A DNA stretch of 64,000 bases from a bacterium SCSIO 12827. GTDB taxonomy: Bacteria; Pseudomonadota; Alphaproteobacteria; Rhodospirillales; Casp-alpha2. Both the position numbers and the translations under genes were made by a program. Under the pieces are notes generated by a model. The model searched no databases and was not told the origin of the DNA. It worked only from the letters and a program-made list of their open reading frames with translations. Positions within the stretch are counted from its first letter, which is position 1. Each line of letters begins with the position of its first letter. The DNA lies in the NCBI GenBank assembly GCA_024397995.1, contig CP073746.1, positions 2,849,501 to 2,913,500 of the forward strand. The letters are read 5' to 3'. Below are positions 10,040-19,534 of this stretch, in pieces.

Positions 10040-10741
10040 TCAGGAAACAGCGCCCTCGTCGCGGCGCAGGACCTCGACCAGGCCGAGTGCCCGGCGCGCC
10101 GTCTCGGGGTCGATGCGGCCGGTCACACGGTCCGGGCGGAAGTGGCGCTGGAAGGCCTTGAGGGCCGCGTTGAAGTCGGTGACGTCGTAGCCGATTTCCC
10201 GAAGCGCATCGGCCAGAACAGGTTGGTCCATGATCAGGTTGTCCGCTTCGCCCGGCCACAGGCCGATGCCCTTGCCGGCCAGCCGCGCCCAGGGGAACAA
10301 TTCGCCCGGATCGGTCTTGCGTGTCGGTGCCACGTCGGAATGGCCGACCACGTTGCGGGCCGGAATGGGATGGCGGGTGAGCACGCCGAAGCACACGGCC
10401 TCAAGCTCGCGGATCTGCGCCTCGGGGAATTCGCGGTAACCCCATTCGTGGCCGGGGTTGACCAGCTCGATCCCGATGGACCGCGCGTTGATGTCCGTGC
10501 GCCCCCGCCAATGGGCGACGCCCGCGTGCCAGGCGCGCATCTTTTCGTCCACCAAGCGGTGGACCGTGCCGTCCTCGTCGATCAGGTAATGGGCCGAGAC
10601 CTCGGCCTTGGGGTCCTTGAGGCGGTCCAACGCCGCCGCCGCCGTTTCCATGCCGGTATAGTGCAGCACCAGCATGTCCACGGTGAAACCGGGGCCGCGG
10701 TCATCGCAATTCGGGCTGGGGTCGATGACGATCTCGGGCAT
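10040..10741 (-). CDS. N-acetylmuramoyl-L-alanine amidase (AmpD/AmiD type) with C-terminal peptidoglycan-binding domain
   Basis: Zinc amidase that cleaves the MurNAc-L-Ala bond of muropeptides. The Amidase_2 domain (residues about 15-160) shows the zinc-ligand contexts LVLHYTGM, AWHAGVAHW and VVGHSDVAPTRKTDPG. Residues about 180-228 (FNAALKAFQRHF...DPETARRAL) resemble a peptidoglycan-binding helical repeat. No signal peptide is evident, which favours a cytoplasmic recycling role like AmpD, while the C-terminal domain is more like AmiD. Which of the two it is stays open. Confidence 0.88.
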   Translation of the reverse strand: MPEIVIDPSPNCDDRGPGFTVDMLVLHYTGMETAAAALDRLKDPKAEVSAHYLIDEDGTVHRLVDEKMRAWHAGVAHWRGRTDINARSIGIELVNPGHEWGYREFPEAQIRELEAVCFGVLTRHPIPARNVVGHSDVAPTRKTDPGELFPWARLAGKGIGLWPGEADNLIMDQPVLADALREIGYDVTDFNAALKAFQRHFRPDRVTGRIDPETARRALGLVEVLRRDEGAVS

Positions 10742-10770
10742 TGGCGTTCCCCCATTGCTCGGGATTTGCG

Positions 10771-11526
10771 TTAGAGCTTGCGCTCTTTCTTGACCTGATC
10801 ATAGGCGGCGTTGATGGCCGCCATCTTGTCGTTGGCGAGGTCGATGAATTCCTGGGGCATGCCGTCGGCCATCAGTTTGTCCGGATGGTTCTCGCGGATC
10901 AATTGGCGATAGGCCTTTTTGATGTCGGCATCCGAATCCGTGCGCTTCACGCCCAGGATTTCGTAGGGGTCGGCTTTCTTGGGCTCGTCCAGATGCATGG
11001 CCTTCAGGCGCTCGAACCCCTGGGGGGTGAACCCGAAGATCAGGGCCGTGCGGCGCAGGAACTCCATCTCGCCGGGATGCACGGCGCCGTCGGCCTTGGC
11101 GATATGGAACAGGGCTGCAAGTAATTCTTCCAGCACCGCCGGCTCGCGGGTGAACATCATGGCGATCTGTTCGGCATAGGGCTCGTAGCCGGTCGCGTCC
11201 TTGCGCGCCTCGTTGAACAGCTTGCCGACGGCGGCTTCGTCCTCGGGCGGGACATGGAACATGCGGCGAAAGGCGAGAATTTCGTCCTTCGACACCGCGC
11301 CGTCGGATTTCGCCATCTTGGCGGCCAGCACGATGACGGCCTGGGTGAAGGCGACCTGACGGGCTTCGTTCTGGGCATCCGACCCTTCAGCGCCGGACAA
11401 CAAGGCCTCGTCCCCCGCCTTCTTCTGGTCGTACATATGGCCCGCGATGCCGCCGATGAGCGCACCCAGCGGCCCGCCCATGGCGAAGCCGGCAACCCCG
11501 CCGACGACTTTACCCCAAATGCTCAT
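10771..11526 (-). CDS. TerB-like/DnaJ domain protein (DjlA-like)
   Basis: The 251-residue protein starts with a Gly/Ala-rich segment (MSIWGKVVGGVAGFAMGG...) that could insert in or associate with the membrane. A TerB-like helical domain follows (about 60-165, acidic KSDGAVSKDEI and KADGAVHPGEM repeats). The J domain is at about 185-250: PYEILGVKRTDSDADIKKAYRQL followed by the HPD tripeptide. J domains stimulate DnaK ATPase, so this is a likely DnaK co-chaperone. The ATG at 11526 is preceded by GGGGGAAG; the longer frame upstream is Arg-rich and not family-like. Confidence 0.87.
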   Translation of the reverse strand: MSIWGKVVGGVAGFAMGGPLGALIGGIAGHMYDQKKAGDEALLSGAEGSDAQNEARQVAFTQAVIVLAAKMAKSDGAVSKDEILAFRRMFHVPPEDEAAVGKLFNEARKDATGYEPYAEQIAMMFTREPAVLEELLAALFHIAKADGAVHPGEMEFLRRTALIFGFTPQGFERLKAMHLDEPKKADPYEILGVKRTDSDADIKKAYRQLIRENHPDKLMADGMPQEFIDLANDKMAAINAAYDQVKKERKL

Positions 11527-11596
11527 GGTCGATTGACTTCCCCCGCCCGTGGCGGCTTGTTGACGGCGCCGGCGGCGCATTTCCTCGGGCCGCAAT

Positions 11597-12346
11597 TTAG
11601 GACGGTCCCAGCCGTCCCGCCAAGGGCAGTTTGATGGCAAGGTCTTTTGGGTCGATCCCGAAAGTCAGGCCCAGGATGTTGACCTCGACCCCCTCCTCGA
11701 CCCCGGCCATCACGCCCAACAGCCCGAACAGGGAGACCTGATAGCCGGTGCCACTCGGCGTTTTGGCGGCGAAGCCGCCTTCGGGCAGGTAATCCTTGCC
11801 GATGGCCGTGGGCGGCAAGTCCAGGTTCAATTCCGGCACGGCGCGGGCAACATGGGCGGTGAAGGTGTTGGAATTGGGACCGGGCCAGACGGTGTAGGTT
11901 CTGGCATGGGGATAGGCGCGGGCGGCGGCGTCGATGCGCTTGATCATGTCATCGACACCGGCCCCCCGCTTGTCGGCGATGATTTCCGGCTCCGCCCCGA
12001 ACCAGCGCTGGTCCGGCTCTTTCTCGGTAATGACCAGGGCCGATCCGCCATGGCGCGCGCGCCAGCCGATGATCTCGTAGACCGTGAAGGCGTCGGCGGC
12101 GGTCGGCTTGGCCGCGATCCAGGTGTGGACGCCGAAAATGCCGCGCCAGGAAAACGCCCTGGCCGCATAGACTTGAACGACCGCTTCCTTGGTAACGGCC
12201 GGATCGGGCGCGATGCCCATGGGCTCCCGGCTGGCCGTGCGCCAATCCGCCATGACGGTGTGCTTTCCGATGCTGACGGTCGCGCCGATGACCAGAAGCA
12301 CAAACAGCCCCTTCGCCACGGTCCGCAATGTTTTGCTTTTCAACAT
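11597..12346 (-). CDS. DUF3750 family protein
   Basis: A 249-residue protein with an N-terminal hydrophobic segment (about residues 10-27), consistent with a membrane anchor or signal peptide. A conserved domain follows with VQVYAARAFSWRGIFGVHTWIAAKP and TYTVWPGPNSNTFTAHVAR. I recognise this as the DUF3750 family, whose function is unknown. It lies 70 bp upstream of the TerB/DnaJ gene on the same strand and may be co-transcribed with it. Confidence 0.75.
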   Translation of the reverse strand: MLKSKTLRTVAKGLFVLLVIGATVSIGKHTVMADWRTASREPMGIAPDPAVTKEAVVQVYAARAFSWRGIFGVHTWIAAKPTAADAFTVYEIIGWRARHGGSALVITEKEPDQRWFGAEPEIIADKRGAGVDDMIKRIDAAARAYPHARTYTVWPGPNSNTFTAHVARAVPELNLDLPPTAIGKDYLPEGGFAAKTPSGTGYQVSLFGLLGVMAGVEEGVEVNILGLTFGIDPKDLAIKLPLAGRLGPS

Positions 12347-12374
12347 GATGATCCTGATAAATCCAACGCCTTAC

Positions 12375-13337
12375 TTAGGCAGGCAGTAACCGTTTTGCCA
12401 GTTGCCGCCACACCGCGGGCATCAGATAGATGGGGAACTGTCCGACCACGAAGTACAGCATGGTATCCGGATCGATGGCCGGCAGCAAAACCGCGATCAG
12501 GATCGCAAGGTTGCGGTTGCCCGAGGCAAAGGACGCCGACAGCACCTTGACCCTCCCCCAATCGCGGCCCATGGCCCGCCCCACCACGGCGAAGGCCCCC
12601 GCCCCGGCCACCTGCAGGCCAGCGTAGACCGCGAAGCTGAGGATCGTCACGAAGATCACATGGTCCGGATTGTCCCGGAACGCCTGCGGCACGCCCGCCA
12701 TCAGCCCGGCGGCAAAGCCGACCAGCAGGATCACCGACACGCCGTGCAAAGGCTGGCGCCAACCATCGATCCGCGCCCGGCCAAGGATTCGTTGCGCGAT
12801 CACGGCGGCGGCGAAGGTCGAGACGACGAGGGCTGCCAGCCGCCCCATGAGGTCGAACGACGACAGGGGGATATCCACCAGGGCCGACGACACCATGGGC
12901 AACGTCAGCGGCACCAGGAAGGTTTCGGCGATCAGCACCAGCAAAAGGAACGCCCCGTCGAGCCCGATGACCATGCCGACGGCGGGCGTGGACATCAGCG
13001 GGCAGCTTGCCGCCGTCAACACCATGGCGGCAACCAGGCCCGGCGACAGCCCCATATCCTTGACCAGCAGCCAGGTGATGACCGGCGTTACCGCCAGCAT
13101 CCAGACCAGCGTGATGCCCAATAGGAACGGTCGGCGGATGTGGCCCATCACATCGGCCCAGTCGATATGGACCATCGACACGAACATCAGGACCCAGACC
13201 ATTTCCGTCAGCCAGGGCTGCAGATGCACCGTCACCCCGGGGAAAGTAAGGCCAGAAAACACCCCCACGGCCATCATGGTCGTGGCGTGACGGCCCAGAA
13301 AGGCGAGACCGGAGACGATCAGAGCGGCTGGGTTCAT
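12375..13337 (-). CDS. BASS/SBF-like sodium-dependent transporter
   Basis: A 320-residue, roughly ten-segment membrane protein of the bile acid:sodium symporter fold. The late motif SASFASGNRNLAI is typical of that superfamily, where it lies at the substrate and sodium crossing. Bacterial members carry organic anions; the substrate here is not readable. The ATG at 13337 is 8 nt after AGGA, while the longer frame upstream lacks similarity. It is divergent from the L-2-hydroxyglutarate oxidase-like gene, with a GTATAC palindrome between them. Confidence 0.8.
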   Translation of the reverse strand: MNPAALIVSGLAFLGRHATTMMAVGVFSGLTFPGVTVHLQPWLTEMVWVLMFVSMVHIDWADVMGHIRRPFLLGITLVWMLAVTPVITWLLVKDMGLSPGLVAAMVLTAASCPLMSTPAVGMVIGLDGAFLLLVLIAETFLVPLTLPMVSSALVDIPLSSFDLMGRLAALVVSTFAAAVIAQRILGRARIDGWRQPLHGVSVILLVGFAAGLMAGVPQAFRDNPDHVIFVTILSFAVYAGLQVAGAGAFAVVGRAMGRDWGRVKVLSASFASGNRNLAILIAVLLPAIDPDTMLYFVVGQFPIYLMPAVWRQLAKRLLPA

Positions 13338-13408
13338 TGCGGCGGTCCTGCGGTGAAACGAATGCCATCCGGGCACTTGCGCGGAAATCGATTATGGGGC
13401 AAACCCAG

Positions 13409-13419
13409 ATGTATACAAT
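13409..13419. promoter_or_regulatory. GTATAC-centred palindrome, candidate GntR-type operator
   Basis: TGTATACA (13410-13417) within GATTGTATACATC on the minus strand. It lies 37 bp before the oxidoreductase ATG and 72 bp before the divergent transporter. The same GTATAC core recurs before genes of the oxalate locus. The regulator is inferred, not shown. Confidence 0.4.
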
Positions 13420-13453
13420 CCGATCAAGAAATCCCAATCCCCAAGGAGCATCC

Positions 13454-14581
13454 ATGGCCGAACAGGTTGATACGGTAGTCATCGGCGCAGGCGTCGTGGG
13501 CCTGGCCTGCGCGCGCACCCTGGCCCAGGCCGGGCGCGACGTCATCCTACTGGAAAAGGCCGACGATATCGGCACCGGCACCAGTTCGCGCAATTCCGAG
13601 GTCATCCACGGCGGCATCTACTATGCCAAGGATTCGCTGAAGGCATTGTGCTGTGTCGAGGGCAAGGAGATGCTCTACGAATACTGCGCAAGCCACGGGA
13701 TCGAGCATAACCGCATTGGCAAGATCATCGTCGCCATCACCGAAGACGAGGTGGTGAAGCTGGAGGAACTGAAGGCCAAGGGCGAAGGCAACGGCGTTCA
13801 CGACCTGACCTGGCTGGACGCCAAGCAGATGAAAGAGATGGAGCCCAACGTAACGGCTGCGGCGGGCCTCCTTTCACCCTCCACCGGGATCATCGAAAGT
13901 CACGGCTACATGCTGTCCCTGCAGGGCGAATTGGAAGACCGGGGCGGCATGATCGCCTTCAACACCCCTGTGGAGGGCGGCGAGGTCCTGGCTGACGGAC
14001 GCATCCGCATCCGCGCTGGCGGCGACGCGCCCATGGAACTGGACTGTTCCCTGGTGGTCAACGCGGGTGGGCTGTATGCCCAGCACATCGCCCGCGCCAT
14101 CGACGGCATCCCGGCGGACAGCATCCCCGGCAGCTTTTACGCCAAGGGCCATTACTTCACGATCGCGGGCAAAAGCCCCTTCAACCACCTGATCTATCCG
14201 GCCCCCGTGCCGGGCGGGCTCGGCACCCATTCGACGCTCGATCTCGGCGGCGGCACCAAGTTCGGCCCCGACGTGGAATGGCTCGACGTCACCCATCCGG
14301 ACCAGATCGACTACAAGGTCGACGAAAGCCGGGTCGACAGCTTCTACGGTGCGATCCGCCGCTACTGGCCGGGATTGGCCGACGGCGCCCTGTCGCCGGG
14401 CTATACGGGTGTGCGGCCCAAGCTGACCAACAGCAACGACAAATACGCCGCCGACTTCGTCATCCAAGGTTCGGACGTGCACGGGCTGGCCAATTACGTC
14501 GGCCTGTACGGCATCGAAAGCCCGGGGCTGACCTCGTCTCTGGCGATCGCCAAGCGGGTCGCCGGGCTTGTGGAAAGCTGA
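13454..14581 (+). CDS. FAD-dependent L-2-hydroxyglutarate oxidase/dehydrogenase-like protein
   Basis: A 375-residue flavoprotein of the DAO family. It shows the dinucleotide loop VVIGAGVVGLACARTLAQAG, the SSRNSEVIHGGIYY motif shared by L-2-hydroxyglutarate dehydrogenases, and a C-terminal VGLYGIESPGLTSSLAIAKRVA. Family members oxidise L-2-hydroxyglutarate to 2-oxoglutarate and pass electrons to quinone or oxygen. The ATG at 13454 is 5 nt after AAGGAG. It converges on a D-2-hydroxyacid dehydrogenase, so both 2-hydroxyacid stereochemistries are covered side by side. The exact substrate is unproven. Confidence 0.85.
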   Translation: MAEQVDTVVIGAGVVGLACARTLAQAGRDVILLEKADDIGTGTSSRNSEVIHGGIYYAKDSLKALCCVEGKEMLYEYCASHGIEHNRIGKIIVAITEDEVVKLEELKAKGEGNGVHDLTWLDAKQMKEMEPNVTAAAGLLSPSTGIIESHGYMLSLQGELEDRGGMIAFNTPVEGGEVLADGRIRIRAGGDAPMELDCSLVVNAGGLYAQHIARAIDGIPADSIPGSFYAKGHYFTIAGKSPFNHLIYPAPVPGGLGTHSTLDLGGGTKFGPDVEWLDVTHPDQIDYKVDESRVDSFYGAIRRYWPGLADGALSPGYTGVRPKLTNSNDKYAADFVIQGSDVHGLANYVGLYGIESPGLTSSLAIAKRVAGLVES

Positions 14582-14596
14582 CGGCGCGCCGCCCGC

Positions 14597-15640
14597 CTAT
14601 TCCGCGGCGACGGGCTGCCCGAAGATCTGTGCGAACCGTTCGGTGTAGCGATCCCAGACGTCCGGGTTCTTCAGCCGTGGCGGCTTTTCACCCCGCAGGA
14701 TCGTGACCCACTGCTCGGCCGCCGCCTTGGCCATGTTGTAATTGCATTCATAGGTCACGCCCGCGTTGTGGGGCGACAGCAGCACGTTGTCGAACTCGAC
14801 GAAGCGGTTGTCCGCATTGCCCGTGGGTTCGATCTCGAACACATCAAGCCCGGCCCCCTGGATGCATTTCTCGCGCAACGCAGCCACCAGGGCGTCTTCA
14901 TCAGCGATGCCACCACGCGCCGTGGTGATGAAATAAGCCGTGGGCTTCATGAAACCGAAGGCGCGGGCATCGACCATGCCACGGGTTTCAGCGTTCAGCG
15001 GGCAATTGACGGAGATGATATCCGCTTCCCGGCACAGGGTTTCGAAATCGACCTTTTCCGCCCCGCGTTCGGCGAAATCGGCGTCGCTGATATAGGGATC
15101 GCAGGCGATGGCCTTGGCGCCGAACACCTTCACATAGCCGGCAACCAGCCGGCCGATATTGCCCAGGCCGATAATACCGACCGTCTTGCCGGTCAGCTCT
15201 GAGCCGATGAAGTTCTGGCGGTCGATCCGCGGGTTGGCGCGGATGGCCTTGTCGGTCTGCGCGATCTGCTTGCTGAGCGTCAGCGCCAAGCCCAGCACAT
15301 GCTGCGCCACGGACACCGAATTGGCGCCCGAATTGTTGACCACCATGATGCCCAGATCGTTGCAGGCGTCGACGTCGATCATGTCATAGCCCGCCCCGGT
15401 CGAGGACACGGCCAGCAGGTTGGGGCAACGCTCCAGAAATTCCCGGTTCGGATACCAGGCTTTCGGGGTTTCGTTGGTCGGCATGAACTGAATGCCGTGA
15501 ACCTGGGCCAGCAGGTTCCAATTGTGGTCGGCGTCGTCTTCGAAGTCGATGCGCTGGGGCGTGATCTCCGGCGCGGCGGCCAGGATGTCCATGGCGATGG
15601 GATCGACGAATTTGTTGAAATAGGCAAGAGTGCGCGACAT
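14597..15640 (-). CDS. D-isomer-specific 2-hydroxyacid dehydrogenase
   Basis: A 347-residue NAD-dependent dehydrogenase. The Rossmann loop is VGIIGLGNIGRLVAG (about residue 155). The catalytic arginine lies in ITTARGGIADEDAL and the catalytic histidine in LLSPHNAGVTYE. Related enzymes include phosphoglycerate, glyoxylate and formate dehydrogenases; none of their diagnostic extras is seen (no ACT domain, normal length). The ATG at 15640 lies downstream of AGAGGA. It is divergent from the hydantoinase/oxoprolinase gene 120 bp away. Confidence 0.9.
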   Translation of the reverse strand: MSRTLAYFNKFVDPIAMDILAAAPEITPQRIDFEDDADHNWNLLAQVHGIQFMPTNETPKAWYPNREFLERCPNLLAVSSTGAGYDMIDVDACNDLGIMVVNNSGANSVSVAQHVLGLALTLSKQIAQTDKAIRANPRIDRQNFIGSELTGKTVGIIGLGNIGRLVAGYVKVFGAKAIACDPYISDADFAERGAEKVDFETLCREADIISVNCPLNAETRGMVDARAFGFMKPTAYFITTARGGIADEDALVAALREKCIQGAGLDVFEIEPTGNADNRFVEFDNVLLSPHNAGVTYECNYNMAKAAAEQWVTILRGEKPPRLKNPDVWDRYTERFAQIFGQPVAAE

Positions 15641-15760
15641 GGGGCAGGATGTCCTCTGGGCTTGTGTTTTTGCTTGTGAGGCTGTTCTATCCGGTCTCTC
15701 ATAAAGCCGACAAGAAAAACCGGGGCCTTCGGGGGCTAGAGAGGACCGGCAACCGACCAA

Positions 15761-18700
15761 ATGGCGGATCAAATACAAAAATCGGGCTGGCACGTCTGGA
15801 TCGACCGGGGCGGCACCTTCACGGACCTGGTCGCGCAGGCGCCGGACGGGCGGCTGGTTACCCATAAGCTGCTGTCAGAAAACCCGGACCAGTACGAAGA
15901 CGCCGCCCTGCAGGGCATCCGCGATATTCTAGGCGTCGCCCCAGGTGCTGCGATCCCCGAAGGGGCCGTCAGCGTCGTCAAGATGGGCACCACCGTGGCC
16001 ACCAACGCGCTCTTGGAGCGCAAGGGCGACCGCACGGTGCTGGTCATCACCGACGGCTTCGGCGATGCGCTGCGCATCGGATACCAGGCCCGGCCCAATA
16101 TTTTCGCCCGCCACATCGAATTGCCGGAAATGCTGTACGAGCAGGTGATCGAAACGCCCGAGCGCGTGAACGCCCAGGGCGAGGTTCTGACGCCGCTCGA
16201 CCAAAGCCGCCTCCGCGCCGGGCTGCAGGAAGCCTACGACGCCGGCATCCGCGCCGCCGCCATCGTGTTCATGCACGGCTACCGTTATCCGGACCATGAA
16301 CGCCGGGCCGCCGCCATCGCCCGCGACATCGGTTTTACCCAGATCTCCACCAGCCATCAGGTCAGCCCCCTGATGAAACTGGTCAGCCGGGGCGACACCA
16401 CGGTGGTCGATGCCTATCTGTCGCCGATCCTGCGCCGCTATGTCGACCGGGTGGCGGGCGACCTGGGCGACACGCCGCTGCAGTTCATGCAGTCCAACGG
16501 CGGGCTGACCGACGCGCGCCTGTTCCAGGGCAAGGATTCGATCCTGTCCGGTCCCGCCGGCGGCGTCGTCGGTATGGTCGAGACCGCGCGCATGGCCGGC
16601 TTCGCCAAGGTCATCGGCTTCGACATGGGCGGGACGTCCACGGACGTCTCCCACTACGACGGAGAGTATGAGCGCACGTTCGAAACCCAGGTTGCCGGGA
16701 TTCGCATGCGCGCGCCCATGATGAACATTCACACGGTCGCCGCCGGCGGCGGGTCAATCCTGCATTTCGACGGGGCGCGCTATCGGGTCGGCCCCGACAG
16801 CGCCGGTGCAGACCCGGGCCCCGCCTGTTACCGCCGGGGTGGGCCGCTGACCGTTACCGACTGCAACGTCATGCTGGGCAAGGTACAGCCGACATACTTC
16901 CCCGCCGTATTCGGCCCCAACGCGGACCAGCCCCTGGACGACCGCGCCGTACGCCGCAAGTTCGAGGACATGGCCCGGACCATCCACGAAGAAACCGGCG
17001 ACGACCGCACGCCGGAAGAGGTCGCCGAGGGGTTCCTGAAAATCGCCGTCGAAAACATGGCCAACGCGATCAAAAAAATCTCCGTTCAACGCGGCCATGA
17101 CGTGACGGAATACGTACTCAACGGCTTCGGCGGGGCGGCAGGGCAGCACGCCTGCCTGGTCGCCGATGCGCTCGGCATGAACACCGTGTTCCTGCACCCC
17201 TTCGCGGGCGTGCTCTCGGCCTACGGCATGGGCTTGGCCGATGTGCGGGCGATCCGCGAAAAAGCGGTCGAGGCCCCGCTGGCCGCCGGTCTGACCGCCC
17301 CCCTGATGGAGATCATCGAAGGCCTGGAAAAGGACGCCCGGGCAGAGATCGACGGCCAGGGCATCACAAAGGAAAACATCGAAATCTTCCGCCGTGCCCA
17401 TCTTCGCTACAAGGGCACGGACACGGCCCTGATCGTGCCGTTCGGCGACCGCAACAAGATGATCGACGAGTTCGAGGTTCTGCACCGCCAGCGTTACGGC
17501 TTCACCGCCCCCGGCCGCGGCCATATCATCGAGGCCGTGTCGGTGGAAGTCGTCGGCCGTGCCGGCATGGCCGAAGATCCCGATATCGAAGACATCCCCG
17601 GCGTTGCGGCCCTGCGCCCCATGACCCGGGTGCCCATGACGTCGGGCGGCAAGACATACGAGACGCCCGTCTACCGCACGGAAGCGCTGCTACCCGGCGA
17701 CCGCCTTGCCGGTCCCACGATCCTGGTCGAGAACACCTCGACCATCGTGGTCGAACCGGGCTGGGCCGCCGAGATGACCCGCAAGGGCCATCTGATTCTG
17801 ACCCGGGCGGAACCGCGCCCGGAAGTCCACGCCATCGGCACCCAGGCCGACCCGGTGATGCTGGAAATCTTCAACAACCTGTTCATGTCGATCGCCGAAC
17901 AGATGGGCACGACCCTGGCCAACACCAGCTATTCCGTGAACATCAAGGAACGGTTGGATTTCTCCTGCGCCGTATTCGACCGCAAGGGCGAACTGATCGC
18001 CAACGCGCCGCATATCCCCGTGCACCTGGGCTCCATGGGCGAAAGCATCCGCGCCGTGATGCGCGACAATGCCGGAAAGATAAAGCCCGGCAACGTCTAT
18101 GCCCTGAACGCGCCCTACAACGGCGGCACCCATCTGCCGGACGTCACCGTCATCACGCCCGTGTTCGACGACAAGGGCCAGGACATCCTGTTCTATGTCG
18201 GCTCACGCGGTCATCACGCCGACATCGGCGGCATCACCCCGGGCTCCATGCCCCCCGACAGTAAAACGGTCGAGGAAGAAGGTGTTTTGATCGACAATTT
18301 CCTTCTGGTCGATCAGGGAAACCTGCGCGAGGACGCCCTACGTGAATTGTTGTGCGGCGGCCCCTACCCCGTGCGGAATTTTGATCAAAATTTGGCTGAC
18401 CTGGCGGCCCAGATCGCGGCCAACGAAAAGGGGGCCCAGGAACTGCGCAAGATGGTCGATCACTTCGGCCTGGAAACGGTCTGGGCCTATATGGACCATG
18501 TCCAGGACAACGCCGAGGAAAGCGTGCGCCGGGTGCTCGACGTGCTGACCGACGGGCAGTTCACCAGTGAGATGGACAACGGCGCGGTGATCGACGTGAA
18601 GATCACGGTCAATCACAAGAAGCGCGAGGCGACCTTGGATTTCTCCGGCTCGTCGGCGCAACTGGACAGCAACTTCAACGCCCCCACCGCCGTCTGCCAT

Positions 18701-19375
18701 GCCGCGGTGCTCTATACCTTCCGCACGCTGATCGACGACGATATCCCCTTGAACGCCGGCTGCCTCAAGCCGCTCAAGCTGGTGATCCCCGAAAAATCCA
18801 TGCTGGCGCCCGTCTATCCCGCCGCCGTGGTCGCCGGTAACGTGGAAACCAGCATGATCGTGACCGACGCACTGTTCGGCGCGCTGGGGGCCCTGGCTTC
18901 CAGCCAGGGAAGCTGCAACAACTTCACCTTCGGTAATGATCGCCATCAGTACTACGAAACCATCTGCGGCGGATCGGGTGCGGGACCGGACTTCGACGGC
19001 ACGGACGCCGTTCACACCCATATGACCAACACCCGGCTAACCGATCCGGAAGTCTTGGAATGGCGTTTCCCGGTGATGGTCGAACGTTTCGCCATCCGCC
19101 ACGGTTCGGGCGGGCCGGGGGCGCACCCGGGCGGCAACGGCGTGACCCGGCGTATTCGTTTCCTCGAAGACATGACAGCGGCGATCCTGTCCAGCCACCG
19201 CCGCGCACCGCCCCATGGCATTGACGGCGGCAGCCCCGGCATGATCGGGCGCAACGCCGTCGAGCGGGTCGACGGCACGGTCGAGGAATTGACCGGCACG
19301 GACCGCCGCGAGCTTAAGCCCGGCGACGTCTTCATCATCGAAACGCCGGGCGGCGGCGGCTTTGGCGCGGCTTGA
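15761..19375 (+). CDS. Fused HyuA-HyuB hydantoinase/5-oxoprolinase family protein
   Basis: A 1204-residue ATP-dependent amide hydrolase. Residues 1 to about 690 are HyuA-like: an actin-fold ATP-binding start with [30 protein letters not shown] and [13 protein letters not shown]. Residues about 696-1204 are HyuB-like: [32 protein letters not shown] and [19 protein letters not shown]. The fused order is that of eukaryotic 5-oxoprolinase. Substrates in the family include 5-oxoproline, hydantoins and N-methylhydantoin; none can be chosen from sequence. It is divergent from the dehydrogenase at 15640. Confidence 0.92.
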   Translation: MADQIQKSGWHVWIDRGGTFTDLVAQAPDGRLVTHKLLSENPDQYEDAALQGIRDILGVAPGAAIPEGAVSVVKMGTTVATNALLERKGDRTVLVITDGFGDALRIGYQARPNIFARHIELPEMLYEQVIETPERVNAQGEVLTPLDQSRLRAGLQEAYDAGIRAAAIVFMHGYRYPDHERRAAAIARDIGFTQISTSHQVSPLMKLVSRGDTTVVDAYLSPILRRYVDRVAGDLGDTPLQFMQSNGGLTDARLFQGKDSILSGPAGGVVGMVETARMAGFAKVIGFDMGGTSTDVSHYDGEYERTFETQVAGIRMRAPMMNIHTVAAGGGSILHFDGARYRVGPDSAGADPGPACYRRGGPLTVTDCNVMLGKVQPTYFPAVFGPNADQPLDDRAVRRKFEDMARTIHEETGDDRTPEEVAEGFLKIAVENMANAIKKISVQRGHDVTEYVLNGFGGAAGQHACLVADALGMNTVFLHPFAGVLSAYGMGLADVRAIREKAVEAPLAAGLTAPLMEIIEGLEKDARAEIDGQGITKENIEIFRRAHLRYKGTDTALIVPFGDRNKMIDEFEVLHRQRYGFTAPGRGHIIEAVSVEVVGRAGMAEDPDIEDIPGVAALRPMTRVPMTSGGKTYETPVYRTEALLPGDRLAGPTILVENTSTIVVEPGWAAEMTRKGHLILTRAEPRPEVHAIGTQADPVMLEIFNNLFMSIAEQMGTTLANTSYSVNIKERLDFSCAVFDRKGELIANAPHIPVHLGSMGESIRAVMRDNAGKIKPGNVYALNAPYNGGTHLPDVTVITPVFDDKGQDILFYVGSRGHHADIGGITPGSMPPDSKTVEEEGVLIDNFLLVDQGNLREDALRELLCGGPYPVRNFDQNLADLAAQIAANEKGAQELRKMVDHFGLETVWAYMDHVQDNAEESVRRVLDVLTDGQFTSEMDNGAVIDVKITVNHKKREATLDFSGSSAQLDSNFNAPTAVCHAAVLYTFRTLIDDDIPLNAGCLKPLKLVIPEKSMLAPVYPAAVVAGNVETSMIVTDALFGALGALASSQGSCNNFTFGNDRHQYYETICGGSGAGPDFDGTDAVHTHMTNTRLTDPEVLEWRFPVMVERFAIRHGSGGPGAHPGGNGVTRRIRFLEDMTAAILSSHRRAPPHGIDGGSPGMIGRNAVERVDGTVEELTGTDRRELKPGDVFIIETPGGGGFGAA

Positions 19376-19448
19376 TTTCCCCTTAACCGGCGCTTAACCA
19401 AGGTTTTCTATAAGATTCCCAGGATTCCGGGTGCGATTCGGGCCGCGT

Positions 19449-19477
19449 TTGACCACCGGGCCGCCGGGGCATAGACT
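19449..19477 (+). promoter_or_regulatory. Candidate sigma-70-type promoter for the TolC-family gene
   Basis: TTGACC at 19449-19454 and TAGACT at 19472-19477 are separated by exactly 17 bp and lie 58 bp upstream of the GTG start. The spacing is ideal and the hexamers are fair. No transcript data are available. Confidence 0.45.
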
Positions 19478-19534
19478 CGTTCCGCAGTTCGGCGCGCCGA
19501 CCGAATCCTTAAGAACTTGAGGGAGTTTCACCGC

